A stretch of 64,000 bases of DNA from Sciurus carolinensis (lineage: Eukaryota; Chordata; Mammalia; Rodentia; Sciuridae): positions 137,414,491-137,478,490 of the forward strand of contig NC_062213.1 of assembly GCF_902686445.1 (NCBI RefSeq), written 5' to 3'. Both the position numbers and the translations under genes were made by a program. The notes under the pieces are model-generated. The model ran no database searches. It saw only the letters and a program-made list of their open reading frames with translations, and was not told where the DNA came from. Below, in pieces: positions 26,546 to 38,130 of the stretch. Within the stretch, counting starts at the first letter, position 1, and each line of letters begins with the position of its first letter.

Positions 26546-28173
26546 ACACATGAACTTTTTAGGGACATTTAAGTTCCAAACATAGTGCCCATCCCATCCA
26601 TACACATTTTTTTTTTCCTGTTGGAAACCCTTTGTAAATTATTTTACCATGGGTTGGTTTGGTGGAGTTCCCTCTTCTCTTGTCCTCTCTCTCTCTCTCC
26701 AACTCTCCCTCCTCTTCCCACTTTTTGCTGATATCCAGGATTTGACTGGTCTCAGGGAGGGCATGAATTTTGTCCCAGATATCTATTTTTTCCCTTGCAA
26801 ACCTTGATGTGGATCTTGCCTCTGTAAAGAAGCCCTGGCCACTTGGGCATCTTTTTAAAAGGCAAATTATTTAAACAGAGGTGAATTGTGCTTTCCTGTG
26901 CCACACACTGAAAGCTTGATTACTTCCCACATCTGTCACTGCGCTCTGAGTACTGGTTTCCTTCAGAGTCTGAAAGCAATTTCTTACATATTCATGTAAA
27001 GCTGAGAGCCCAAGGGTTTCTGGGTGGTCTTATTGCATTTGAAACACTTAGCAATGGGTTGCGATCTAGTCTTGGTTAATGAAGTGGGTTCTTAAATGGA
27101 GATAGTCATCATATCTGTCTAGGTTGTAGTACATTTAATAGTGCATGCATTGTATACTTAAATGAAATCATCCATCTAGGAAGATTTTAGCAACTCTCTG
27201 CTAAAAAGCCCAGAACACATTTAACACAGGGTTCCAACCTAGGAAAGGAGAAAGAAGAGCATATTATTATTAAATATTTTACATTGGTATGGGCAAGGTA
27301 CTGGAAGTTAGGTTGATTTGAACCAATTCCTAAATATCTTTAACATCAAATTTTATCCCAGAAATGCTATTTAATCAAAATTTGTCTCTAGAGCAGCCTG
27401 CTTTTTCTATAGATTTCTCCTACATTTTCCGTAGTTTCCTTCATGCCCCTGGACAGCTGCCACCTTCATCCTGCCCCTCTACCTATAAAAAGGAATAAGA
27501 TTAGTTAATACATTCACAGGCATGGGACCTACTGGCCACCTTCCAGAAAAAATATCTGTCTTCTCAAAGATGAGTCCTCACTGCACCACAGCTGGAACTG
27601 CTGCTCACAAACACAACTCGAGCAAAACAAGCCAACCTCCAAAGGATACACTCTTATTTATTCATATAAAGTTAAATGACAGGCAAAACTATTCTATACT
27701 GTTAGCTGTTGGAACAGTGTTTACTTTAAGAAGAAGAGAGGAATTCGTGGTCCAGAAGGTCATTTTGTATGTTGGACTTTAATTCTTAAAAAATTTATGA
27801 AAAATACATCTATTGTTGGAAGAGGGCTCTGATTGTCTTGGAGAAATAATTCCCTAATAGCAAGGTCTACCTCCGAACCCTTGCTTTCTCTTCTGCATAA
27901 TGCCTGTCTTTTCTAAATTTTTTTTTTTAATTAAGGAAAAAAGAAAGAAATGGTGAAGAGTAAATTGGTACCACATCTCACCCCATTCTTTTTTTAGATC
28001 CTTTACAAAATCAATCGCCTTCCTTTCCAAGAACCTGGATTAATTGCGTACTGTTTGTCTCAGGAGGACAGATTGTGATATCTGCCCTCAGGAGGGACTC
28101 ACAGTAATTTTGAGTAATGATCTTTAACTCAATCTCCTTGGCAGCATTCATTCCTCCAGTCGTCCAGTCATCT

Positions 28174-28197
28174 GGGGTGGGGTTGGGGGTGCTGGGG
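28174..28197 (+). promoter_or_regulatory. Candidate G-quadruplex
   Basis: Four G-runs of four or five separated by loops of 1, 2 and 4 bases (GGGG-T-GGGG-TT-GGGGG-TGCT-GGGG), followed by further GGAGG and GAGGGGGAGGGGGAGGG up to 28230. It fits the canonical G4 rule on the + strand. Confidence 0.6.
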
Positions 28198-28366
28198 AGG
28201 AAGGAAGATTGAAGAGGGGGAGGGGGAGGGAATAGAAGGAGTGAGGTCAGGAGGGGTAAAGGAGGACGAGGTGGTGACCTCTTGCTGAAACTCCCCTGAA
28301 ACGAATCAGATGAGGAAGCTGCTGCCCAGCCTCAGGGACGACAGTACCTATGTGCTGGGGGACTCT

Positions 28367-28378
28367 GCCATCTGCTGG
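28367..28378 (-). promoter_or_regulatory. CTCF-like motif (minus strand)
   Basis: GCCATCTGCTGG is, on the minus strand, CCAGCAGATGGC, matching all 12 positions of the CTCF core CCASYAGRKGGC. It lies 170 bases from the G-quadruplex motif in a GC-richer island (28260-28420) within intron 4. Match only; no binding data. Confidence 0.45.
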
Positions 28379-29782
28379 CTGGGTAGAGTGGGAGGAGCAG
28401 CCTCACCTTCCTAACCCTGTGCTAGAGTCTCGTTTTTCCTTTTGGGCACCTACAGTATTGTGTAGTGCTTTTCTTTCTTCCTCTATTTCTTTCTTTTATT
28501 AATAATTATGTTCTTTTGTATCACAATAAATTATTATTTTAAAATAGAATTATGAGAGCACCCCTCCACTTTTCCATGTCTTTGTCATGTAAATGGAGCT
28601 GCAACACAGTAAGTGGGATTCCAGTAGGCTTGTAATTTTAAATTAAAATGCTCACAATGCATCTCAATGGAGATGTCTTAGGTTTCTGATCTACTTCCTG
28701 AAATAACTGACTGCATTTGTAAGATTCCTTGAATGAGGACAAGAACTGCTTTGCAGCTAATTTAAATTGCATAGCACACAGCCTGTTTTCCTTTTGAATG
28801 ACTAACTACATAATAGAGATCACTCAGACAATATTTCCTCTTGTTTTGACTCAGCTTCAGCATTGATTTTTTGTCCAAAAACGTCTATGTTATTTTATAG
28901 ATCATCATATAAAAATGAAGATGGAAAACCCCTTAATGTGTTTGGATTTTGCATGTTTTTTATTGCCTGGAATTTCCTTTAATGACAACTAGAACAGCTA
29001 CTGTAAAACTCAAAAACAGAATGAGAATTAACTAGTATCAACAGGGTGATTGAAATGGAAGAATAAAGATTTGGAACTTTTAATTGTTGTCTCAGGGAAT
29101 CCTAACATGTAGCCAGGAGACTTTCCCCTTTGGATCTCTACCATGAAAGGCCTACTGGCAGTTCCACTGTAGTTTTAACTTAGTGTTATTTAGTGTTGTT
29201 ATCTAGTTGTCTTTTCCAGTTGTATTCATCAGACCCACAAAACAATGATATTTTCAAAATCTATCATGTCTGTTTCGAGAAATTGAGACACAAAACCAAA
29301 TAGTCTGGGAGTTTATACCAACTGCTTATACTCCTCTTCCTGGAAGCATTTGCCTTATCTGATAGTATTCCCAGAGCTGTATGCCAACAAGACTGGGGTG
29401 GCCAAAATTAAATGCTTTGGCATGATAAAGCAATAAATAATATGAAGCTATAAGACCAAAACAGCCATGCAGGATTTTAGCATTAGTTCCAAGGCAGGAA
29501 GAAGGCAAAATTAACTAAGTAGGAGAAAGGGAATAATAATAATGTGCCTTTTCCTCCCCTTTTGGGCTTTCAAGAAAATGTCAGAGGAAAAACAAAGAAA
29601 TTACGGTCAAAGTGCTGTTGGCCATTACACAATGGAACATCAAGAAGTGCTCAACTGATTCTGTGGATTATCTTGAGGGGGAATTCAAGTATCCGTGGCA
29701 GGGCAAATGGCCTTACAAGGAGCTGTGCAATCCAAGACCCTCACTTACAGAAGACAAAGTCTGAAAGTGATCTCAAATTAGT

Positions 29783-29966
29783 GGTTCCTAGTGAGAAGAG
29801 TGGTTTAGAATCATCTGAGAAGCTTTCTGGAAACCCATTGCCTTTGGCCTATCTCAGAAAATTCTGGTGTGCTCAATCTGGGAGAGAGTTTGGGCATCCG
29901 AATTTTTTAAAAACTCCATCAGGTGATTCTGATGCACAGGCCAAGTTAAGAGCCACTACCTTCAAG
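29783..29966. mobile_element. MER5-like hAT DNA element
   Basis: Contains GTGGTTCCTAGTGAGAAG at one end and AGGTGATTCTGATGCACAGG, then GTTAAGAGCCACTACC at the other, the pattern of the short non-autonomous MER5 (hAT-Charlie) elements whose ends read roughly CAGTGGTTCTCAA / TTGAGAACCACTG. An open frame spanning it (29544-29975) is fortuitous. Confidence 0.55.
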
Positions 29967-30607
29967 GATACTTGAAACTTCCCAAAGCACCTAGCTGAGA
30001 ATTCCAAATAATGAGCATATGAAGAGGCCAACACTACATAACATAGGTATAAAATAACATATTCCCATTAGTAACAGTGAAAGTAAAGTAAGTGTCCAAA
30101 TTAAAGCCATAGAAAGCTAGGAACTCCTGACCTTTTTTGCTGCCTGAAATTCAACACTCTATACACTTGAAACGTAATACCTTACAGGGTAATAATTTGG
30201 ATGTCATCACATGCTAAAATTCCTTATTAATATATTCCAAGTAATCAAAAATCACTAATGTCATCATTTTCTGAGAACAGGAAACTTGAATACGACCCAT
30301 GTTACCATACCACTTCCCCCAACACATATACACACACACAGAAAAGCCTAACAGTACCTGATCTTAACATGTGAAGATTTGTGCCAGAAAGAAAAAGGAA
30401 AATTAAACTGCATGCCATTCTGATACTACAGAAGGATTTACTTTTTAAATAATCATATGTTGATTTTACTAAAGAAACATATTTGTCCACTGGGCCAAAA
30501 GGGCTATGAGGGCAAAGCAGGGCACTTAGAATCCAAATTCATGGATTGTCGTTCTGGCTTAGCCTCCAGCTCTCCCTGTGTAACCCCATGTCCTGTACTC
30601 AGTCTGT

Positions 30608-30638
<31 letters not shown>

Positions 30639-33405
30639 CAAAGTTGAATCAACCTCACTAGGAAATGAGAGCATCATTCTTTCCCACTGGAAATTTCATG
30701 ATGACCAGTCAAGGTACAGGACAATGCCTTGGACATGGGAATGTGCAACTGCTTGGCAAAATGTAGCATCCATATAATTACAAAGCACTTGCAGTGAGAA
30801 TTATTCTAAAGATGGTTCACTGTAGACTCTGCTGCTGTGGTACTGCCCTCCTAGTGACTGTTAGTGATGGCGGACTTTTGCTTTGCAACATCTTTATGCC
30901 TGTCTCAGGGTTAAAGAAAAAAAAAAAAAGAAGAAGAAGAAGATTCTAGTATTTATTGTTCCATTTTCTTTGAGGAGGTTTTAATTTTATATGTATACAC
31001 ATAGACACACACACTGTTGGATATCTAACAAACAAGATCATTTTCTAATTCATACATTAAAATCTGACAGGGAGGAAAAAAAGCTAAAGTTTCTAAGACC
31101 AAAAAAAAAAAAAAAAAAGACTAAAGTTTTTTATTGTTTCTTCTGCAAGAAAGACTTAAAAAGGAAATTGAAAAGAGATCACCATAGAACTTGAAACTTG
31201 GGCTTCCTGGTCACACAGCACTATTTACTGAGCCGCAACTACATGAGAAATACTATCCCAAGCATAGGGATACTGAGAAGAGTGAAAAACAATTTCTGCC
31301 CTCAGAGCTGCTCTGACTTACCTGGAGAAAGAAGAGAGCATTAAAAGACGAACACTGTGCACTGTGACACAAGGTAATTGCCTAACGAATGGCTCTCCAT
31401 CCTGGTAAAGGTGCTGGAAGGTCTGAGGAAGGAGTAATCACAGGAGGCCGGAGTCAAAGGCTGAACATAAGCCACAGGCTGACCCAAAGAAGCAGTCATT
31501 ACAAACAGGACAACCCGGAGGATTGCCTGTTTATAATGAAGAGACATTGTGACCGTAATGGGGCCTGTGTCCAGGGAAAGAAAGAGAAGGTCTAACATAG
31601 AAGTTTAGGCTGGTCCAACGTGTACCTTGGCAAAAGGGGTTGGGGTTTTCTAATCTATGGGCTGTGGCAGCCTCCAAAGTTTTTGGCAGAGGAGTAGAAG
31701 CTGAAGGTGGTCTTTCAGAAAGGCATTATGCTGTAATGCCTTTATCAGGAATACAAATTAGGAGTAATAAAACTAGTTACATGTCATAGTGCTGTCCAGA
31801 AGTAAAGAGAGGAGGGTCTGTGAAAATGGAAAGGACAGTGCAGAAGGTGAGGCCCAGTTAGAGGAGGAATAGAACACTATGACTGGTGGGCTTTGAGGAG
31901 AAGAAAGGGATCAGCTCAACACTGGCAGATGATTACAGAACTGCTGCCCTGTGCCAGGCACTGTGGTAGGCCCACTGGGGAAGCCTCTGGGGGCTCAGTG
32001 AGCAAAATGACTTCAGAAACATCTGCCAGAATGGGGTGCCTTTTGGGGGGATTTTTGGAAAAGAATTAAAACTCTCCAAGGCACCACGAACTCAGTTTTC
32101 CCCATCTCCTACAAAGAAACAAGCCACCGAGAATTGATGGACAAAAGCATGTTGCTCGATTTCACTGACCTAGATTCACATTTTGGGAACTGAGTGATAC
32201 TCAGACATGTCCAACTGACTGCAGCTCTGGTAGAAATCCAGTGTCTATGCTTGTGAGACACAAATGGGGTTGGCTTCCATGTCAGTTTCCATTGGCAGCA
32301 GTGGAATCAACGTTCATCCAAATTCCTAGTCTCTGTCCTTTTCTCTTTTCCATTTAATTTGTCTTTATCTACTCACACTGAAAGCCCCCCACAACACACA
32401 CACACACACAAAATCACTTTAATAACATTTGCATATCTTCCATCTTCAGCAGTGTCAGATTTTTTTTCTTGACTGAATTTATTTGGCAAAAGATGGCAAA
32501 ACAAAACAAAACACCCAGAATGGTTCCTGTCCCAGGGGCTGAACTTGTACCTCACAGCATGACCCCTGTGATACTCTTGGCCATGCCAACACCAGTGCCA
32601 TTGCTGTTGAAGGGATTAGGAAAAGTGTCAGATGAGCTGGAAGGAGGAAGGTTTTGAGTTTTGGGTTACCGTTTCTCTGTGGAAATCACAAGTTTGAAAT
32701 GCCTTAGGTGTTGATGAGTATCCTATTCCTTGGCTGAAGGTTAATATAGCATACGGTAAAACAGAGACACTAACTTTGGAGTGTCATTTTAACCATGAAT
32801 TCTTTATCAACCTCTAGGGAAAACATCCCCACCTCCTTACACAATACTAGAACCATCTGATGTGCAAGAGAAACAGATTAAAAGTAAATTTGCTACCACA
32901 CTTCTGTAAAACCATCACACAAGCATTACCCTGCTCTTAATAATTACTTATTTCTCCTTGTTTTCATCTTTTAAAATATTATATCAGTCCAACAATCTTT
33001 AAGAATATTTGTAAACTTTACTTTTCATTAAGGGTCCCTGGATGGTTGTTTTGCCACTTTTGGGTCCCTGTATTACTCATAACACTTTTTGTCTGTAGAT
33101 GTAAATGGTAGCTTTGGAAATAGCTGACATCAGCCATTTCTTTTTATCTCTTTCCGAAAGTAGAAACAAGTTCAAAGCTGTGATCACATACCCAGAGGTG
33201 ACTCACAGCTACAGAGTTTAAAAAAAAAAAAAAAAAACAGAAGCTGAATCGATTACATATTGTGTATATTTTCTAATTCTTTTTTTATCCATACCCTGGC
33301 AAGTGATAAGAACTAAGTATAGGTCAGCTATTAGTAGTTGTATTATCAGTAACAATAATACTACCTTTTAGGTGTGAAGATAATGCTAATTTGAATTTGA
33401 ATAAT
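29967..33405. other. DDAH1 intron 4, third part
   Basis: No gene recognised. Contains poly-A runs at 30612-30639 and 31101-31118, an A/AAG tract at 30916-30941, and an AC microsatellite at 32393-32411. 31935-32010 (TGTGCCAGGCACTGTGGTAG) resembles a MIR/L2 relic. Confidence 0.5.
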
Positions 33406-33407
33406 CT

Positions 33408-33580
33408 GTTAGTGGTTCTCAAATTTAATAAACCCCAGAATTGCACAAAGTATGCATTTAAAATGCATATCACCTTCCTGGAGTTCACCATGAGAAATTT
33501 TGATTCAGCAAGACTGGTAGGAGCTCAGGAGCCACTGCATGATTCTGATGCAGGTCATCCGTAAGACCACACTGTGAAAA
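33408..33580. mobile_element. MER5-like hAT DNA element
   Basis: Starts TTAGTGGTTCTCAAATTTAA and continues with GATTCTGATGCAGGTC and CACACTGTGAAAATC, a diverged MER5-type element. Confidence 0.5.
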
Positions 33581-34597
33581 TCTGACTCTCTCTGAAACTC
33601 ACCAGACATCAGTTCTATGTCAGCATTTGAGGGCAAGGGGAGAAATTCGTTGCTAAAGTAAGTTGCTACGTCCTTAAACAGAGAATGCCACCTAAAACCA
33701 TTCAGAATAATGTCATGTTGGGTAAAATCATTGGCACATTAGAGGAATAGCTCTCCCATGAAGAAAATCATACATCACTCCCCAAGATTATGAACATGCA
33801 AATGCTTAAGAAGTGCTGACTTCTCACTAAAATACTGTGCCTTTTTAGGGGGTGTGCTTCCAGAATGAAAGCTATTTATCATGTTTTCCATATAGTATCT
33901 TTCTCTCACTGATAACATTTGAGCATTACAATAAATGTCTCTGCAGTGAGTTTTTACTGCACTAATTCTCATTAAGCATCTAGACCCTCAGACTTGAATA
34001 GAGAAGTCTGCCTTCCTGCCCAACTTTGAAGTCTTGTGGCTTGAAAACAAACATGATACTAAGCTCTTCAATTAGGAATAGTGGAAGGAAAAGGAAACCC
34101 AGATCTCTTTTTGGATAAGAAATTTGTCTGGCCACATCTCTGAAGTTTGTTAGGAAGAATTTGAGAAGGGTTTCTGGAGAGCACCCTAAGCTGATTAAAG
34201 TCAAAGATTCAGTAACCAGCACTGACTCCACAGAAGGATATGGCAGGACTGCCAACTGGCAGCTCTTCTGTGCCTCACTGAACATTCAGCTCTAAGTAAG
34301 TGTGTCTTATGGGGAATTGCATCAGGACACTTTAGGGGAATTGAAGAGTTGTTGAAATGTTGAAATGCACTGCTAAAAGATCATTCATTCATTTAATATT
34401 CAACAAATATGGATTGTGCACCTACCACATGCCAAACTCTACTGCAAATCCCTGCACAAGAGCCAGTGATAAGACTGTACCTCCCTGAGAGCCACATCAT
34501 CACTTCTGAGAGGACTCAGATACTCTGATTCAATTGAATTCAAACAGTATGTCAATCACCAAGAAGGGCAAAGGTCAAAATATGTTTAGTGGGAGGA
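33581..34597. other. DDAH1 intron 4, fourth part
   Basis: No gene or clear repeat recognised. 34380-34460 (CATTTAATATTCAACAAATA, then CTACCACATGCCAAACTCTA) resembles an ancient L2/MIR fragment. Confidence 0.45.
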
Positions 34598-34700
34598 TGA
34601 GGAAAATGGTAGAGTGCATGCTTTGCTTGTACACGGCCCTGGGTTCAATCCCCAGCACTGAAAAGAGAAGAGAAAAAAAGAAAAGAAAAAGGAAAAGCAT
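34598..34700 (+). mobile_element. ID SINE, sense
   Basis: ATGGTAGAGTGCATGCTTTG, then GGCCCTGGGTTCAATCCCCA, then GCACTG, followed by an A/G-rich tail. A 5'-truncated ID element. Confidence 0.85.
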
Positions 34701-34874
34701 AGTGTGGGTAGAAAAAATATTACTGTCTGAGTCAATTGATGACAGTCAGCTAGTTGCCTTCTCTGACATCCATTCCACCCTTCCCTCTTATTAACTAAAC
34801 CTTGAGTATTAAAGGAGCACATTGTCACTTAGAATAAAATCCATATTTCCCAGCATCTGAGTTGCTTTTAAAAA

Positions 34875-35005
34875 GAAATACTGATATTTGGGCTCCACTC
34901 CAAACCAAGTAAGTGAAAAATCTATGTGGTTGGGGCCCAGGCATGTGTATTTTTTTAAAAGCTCCCCAGATGATTCTGCTGTATAACCAGGACTGGAAAC
35001 CACTG
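34875..35005. mobile_element. MER5-like hAT DNA element
   Basis: GGGCTCCACTCCAAACC, then TGGGGCCCAGGCATGTGTAT, then AGCTCCCCAGATGATTCTGC and CTGGAAACCACTGACC: the typical palindromic core and end of MER5A. Confidence 0.65.
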
Positions 35006-35124
35006 ACCTAAGCCATTCCACACAGCATGGAATAGAGGGTCAGGGAAGGGAGGAGTTGACACTCTTCCTCCATGGCCCTCTTAAACTCTCCACCAAACCA
35101 AGACCAACAGAAAAAGCCTGGAAG

Positions 35125-35290
35125 AGTCACAGACCTGGGATCCAGGCCTGACTTTGTAGATAACTACCTACCTTTGAGTGATTTGAGTTATTCCTTAATT
35201 TCTTTACTGAAGTCTGCCTCTGTGAAAGGGAAATGGACCTGATAATTTTCAGATTCCTGCCCAGTTCTCAAATGTATACTTCTAAGTTTT
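35125..35290 (+). mobile_element. MIR SINE relic
   Basis: CACAGACCTGGGATCCAGGC, then TGAGTGATTTGAGTTATTCC, then TTAATTTCTTTACTGAAGTC and GGGAAATGGACCTGATAAT follow the MIR consensus in sense orientation. Confidence 0.6.
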
Positions 35291-35751
35291 CTGCACAATG
35301 ATGTCACTTTCGCGGGTATTCAGAGTATCTCGTCAACATTCACCATCTAACACTAACAAAGGCTGTGTCCAAAAAGAAACTAAAATTTCTTCTCCCCATT
35401 TCAGGGATGTAAAATTGGAATGTAGAGAGCCCACGTATCTCCCCACACAGAGTGGCAGGATGGAGATGGGTCCACTGACTGCTTTCTTCAGTAGCCCTGG
35501 TTTGGTTGTGCTAATATATGGGGGACTTTTGTTTCTTGTAAAAGATATGTGGGGGTAAAAGCTATTTTATTAAACACCAATATATTTCCTGTCAGAGATT
35601 TTATTAGTTCAGAGTAGGAAAAGAAGAGTAAATAGTATCCTTACTTAAAAGTTTGATTTCATTCTCTATCTCTCTCTTTCTCATTTTTTATTTCCTGTGA
35701 ATATCTGCTGTCCTAAAATATGAGTACATTTGAAGGCTTTCTCCTAAAATG

Positions 35752-35972
35752 ATGGTTCTCAATGAGAGAAAGCTCTGTCCCAGGGACAGTGGGCAACATC
35801 TGGAGACATTTTTAGTTGTCACAATGTCTGGGAGCCGGGAGTGTCTGGAGGATGCTACTAGCATGTATTAGGCAGAGACCAGGGAGATAAATCTTCTGTA
35901 GTGAAAAGGACAGCCTCAACAACAAAGACTTGTTCAGGCCAGCTGTCGATAGTGCTGAGGTTGAAAAATCCC
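35752..35972 (+). mobile_element. MER20 (hAT-Charlie) DNA element
   Basis: Starts TGGTTCTCAATGAG and contains ACATCTGGAGACATTTTTAG, TTGTCACAATGTCTGGGAG, then GCATGTATTAGGCAGAGACC, AGGACAGCCTCAACAACAAA, and ends ATAGTGCTGAGGTTGAAAAA. These match the MER20 consensus in order over about 220 bases, its full length. No ORF. Confidence 0.8.
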
Positions 35973-36307
35973 ATCCTAAAGTATGAATGAGCTTGGTCAA
36001 CCTTGTTTCACAGAAATTTCAGTTTGTGAACAAATCACAGTTCTGTTGCTTAATCCTTATGCATTCAGGGATAGCAACGACTCTCCGACTCTCCGCCATC
36101 AAGCAGCTCGTGCAAGCAAGAGTGTTTTCCAGTAGCAGGGAATTAAAAAAGTGAAATGAGATTAGCCTTTGAGAGAAGTGAGTTTGGAGCCTCTGATTGG
36201 AGTGTTCAGGTTCCTTCACTGACAAATTCAGTGCTGGTCAACAGGTTTTATTTTGTGCATGCATGTGTGTGAGAAAAGGTCTGAAGTAGTGATAACAAAT
36301 TTTTAAC

Positions 36308-36393
36308 GTTGGGGGCTGGTAGAGTGCTTGCCTCACAAGCACAAGGCCCTGGGTTCAATCCCCAGCACCACAAAAAAACAAACAAACAAAAAA
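36308..36393 (+). mobile_element. ID SINE, sense
   Basis: GGGGGCTGGTAGAGTGCTTG, then CCTCACAAGCACAAGGCCCT, then GGGTTCAATCCCCAGCACCA and an (AAAC)n tail. It has lost a few bases near the 5' end compared with other copies. Confidence 0.92.
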
Positions 36394-36407
36394 TTAACAT
36401 TGGCTAC

Positions 36408-36818
36408 TGTAATGGTTTGGATATGAGGGGTTCCCCCAAAAGTTCCTGTTAATGCAGAAATATTCTAAGGTAAAATTATTAGATTATGAAAGCTATAACC
36501 TGATCCTAGTTTAAATGCACTGAGTGGTAACTGTACACAGGTAGGACATGGCTGGAGGAGGTGGGTCACTAGAGATGCATCCTGGAAGGCCTTTCCCTCT
36601 TCCCTCTCTCCCTGCCTCCTGACCCCACCATGTACAAAGTGCTTTTCCTCTGTTGGGTCCCTTCCCCATAATGTGCCTCTCCTTGGATCCAGAGCAATGC
36701 AGTTGGCCATCTGTGCACTGATACTTCTGAAACCAGGAGCCCCAAATAAATTTTCCCTTCACTAAGTTGTTCTCATATCAGGTATTTTAGTCACAGCAAA
36801 GCAAAGTTGACTAAAACA
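36408..36818 (+). repeat. MaLR-like solitary LTR (411 bp)
   Basis: Starts TGTAATGGTTTGGATATG and ends GTTGACTAAAACA. It contains GGCTGGAGGAGGTGGGTCAC in the middle, AATAAA in CCCCAAATAAATTTTCCC near 36745 and GGTATTTTAGTCACAGCAA near the end. This is the layout of mammalian-apparent LTR retrotransposon (MST/MLT-type) LTRs. The flanking pentamers GCTAC (36403-36407) and CCTAC (36819-36823) differ by one base and fit the 5-base duplication of this class. No internal region, so a solo LTR. Family name not certain. Confidence 0.65.
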
Positions 36819-36884
36819 CCTACCCATAGGGAAAGGAGATGGAGAGAAGAGAAAGGATAGAGTAGGGAGGAAAGAGGACTTTTA

Positions 36885-37010
36885 ACTTTTTTTTAAAGTT
36901 AACTTTATTGAAATATAATTTCCACACAATAAAATTCACAAATTTTAAGTGTAAAATTTGATAAGTTTTGACAAATGAATGCAGTTGTGTTAATAACTCC
37001 AGTAGTATGT
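36885..37010 (-). mobile_element. Ancient L1 3' end fragment, antisense
   Basis: AACTTTATTGAAATATAATT, then CACACAATAAAATTCACAAA, then TTTTGACAAATGAATGCAG is the reverse complement of an old L1 3' UTR. Confidence 0.6.
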
Positions 37011-37996
37011 TAACTTTTCATATTTGAATCTTTTATAGGAAGTTTGTGTTCTGTAATAATTTTATAATTAAAAACATTTTAGAAAAACTGAGATTATGTA
37101 ATCATACTTCACCTCATTTTGTAAAAGTGGCTTACAAAGTATAGCAAAATAACAAGTAAAAATAGAAGGGAAAGATGATATAAAAGGAGAAACAAGAGGA
37201 ACCATGAATCTTCATTTCAGTTTTTACCTGTAAAACAATTGGACTTTCAGCTCCATCAGTGTGAATGGGAAACCCACATCATCTTTTCTTGTTTAGAACT
37301 TCAATGAATCTAGGCTTCTAGAGAGTAAATACAATTTTCCACTCAGCCTTCCAAGTGTTTGTGATTCCTCTTCCATTAGTGTATTTCATAGACTTATGGA
37401 AAGTTAACACCCAAATATCATCTGCCTGTGAGCAAAAAGTTCCCTAAGCCAAGCTTCAAAGTTAAAGTTATCTACAGCATTGATGAAGAATGGAGTGCGA
37501 CTTAGAGTAACTTTCTGAGACAGGCTAATTTATACTGAAGTCCAGAAGCCAAGTCTTATAAAACTGTAAAGTCTCAGGAATAGGGCAATGGTTTGCAGGT
37601 GCCAATTTCTTCCAGCTTATGAGAACTGATTGCTAAATTCTGAGGAATTTTGCAGGCTGGTTATTAAACACAGTCATTATTAAAAAATTAAAATTTGTAC
37701 ACTTGAAATTAAATAAATTATATTAAAAACAAAGGTAATGAATATTTAAAATTCATCACTTCCTAAATACATTACTGTATTTTGCCATTATTTATGCTCT
37801 TGTGGTATTTTCATAGTAATAACATTATGTAACAGGCATTCAATGACATCACCATGGTCACTCAAAATTGACCACAGTGGGAGTATTTATAACCATAGGA
37901 ATCAGCAAATGCTACAGGAGTTCATTTATTGATTGTCTGAACATCAAACTAATGAAGAAAATCTGAATAATGCAGGTTTAATTTAAAAGTGTGTTT
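37011..37996. other. DDAH1 intron 4, fifth part
   Basis: AT-rich sequence; nothing recognised. Confidence 0.5.
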
Positions 37997-38130
37997 AGCT
38001 AGGTATGGTGACACATGCTGTAGTCCCAGGTACTCAGGAAACTGGATGGGGTAGTGTGAATGCTTGAGCACAGGAATTTGAGACCCACCTGAGCAACATA
38101 GGAAGACCCCATATCAAAAGAGAAAAAGCT
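37997..38130 (+). mobile_element. B1-like (7SL-derived) SINE monomer
   Basis: AGCTAGGTATGGTGACACAT, then TGTAGTCCCAGGTACTCAGG, then AATTTGAGACCCACCTGAGC and AACATAGGAAGACCCC. It has Alu/B1-type spacing without the ID half seen in other copies. Confidence 0.75.

Larger units (their letters stand above)
26546..29780. other. DDAH1 intron 4, second part
   Basis: Mostly unique-looking intronic DNA without recognised exons. Contains CT-rich tracts (26683-26720) and the G-rich, CTCF-motif segment 28170-28400 listed separately. 28470-28560 is very AT-rich. Confidence 0.5.

Noticed and set aside
29544..29975. 143-codon sense open frame in intron 4
   Set aside because: Runs through a MER5-like DNA element, has no recognisable domain and no splice context.
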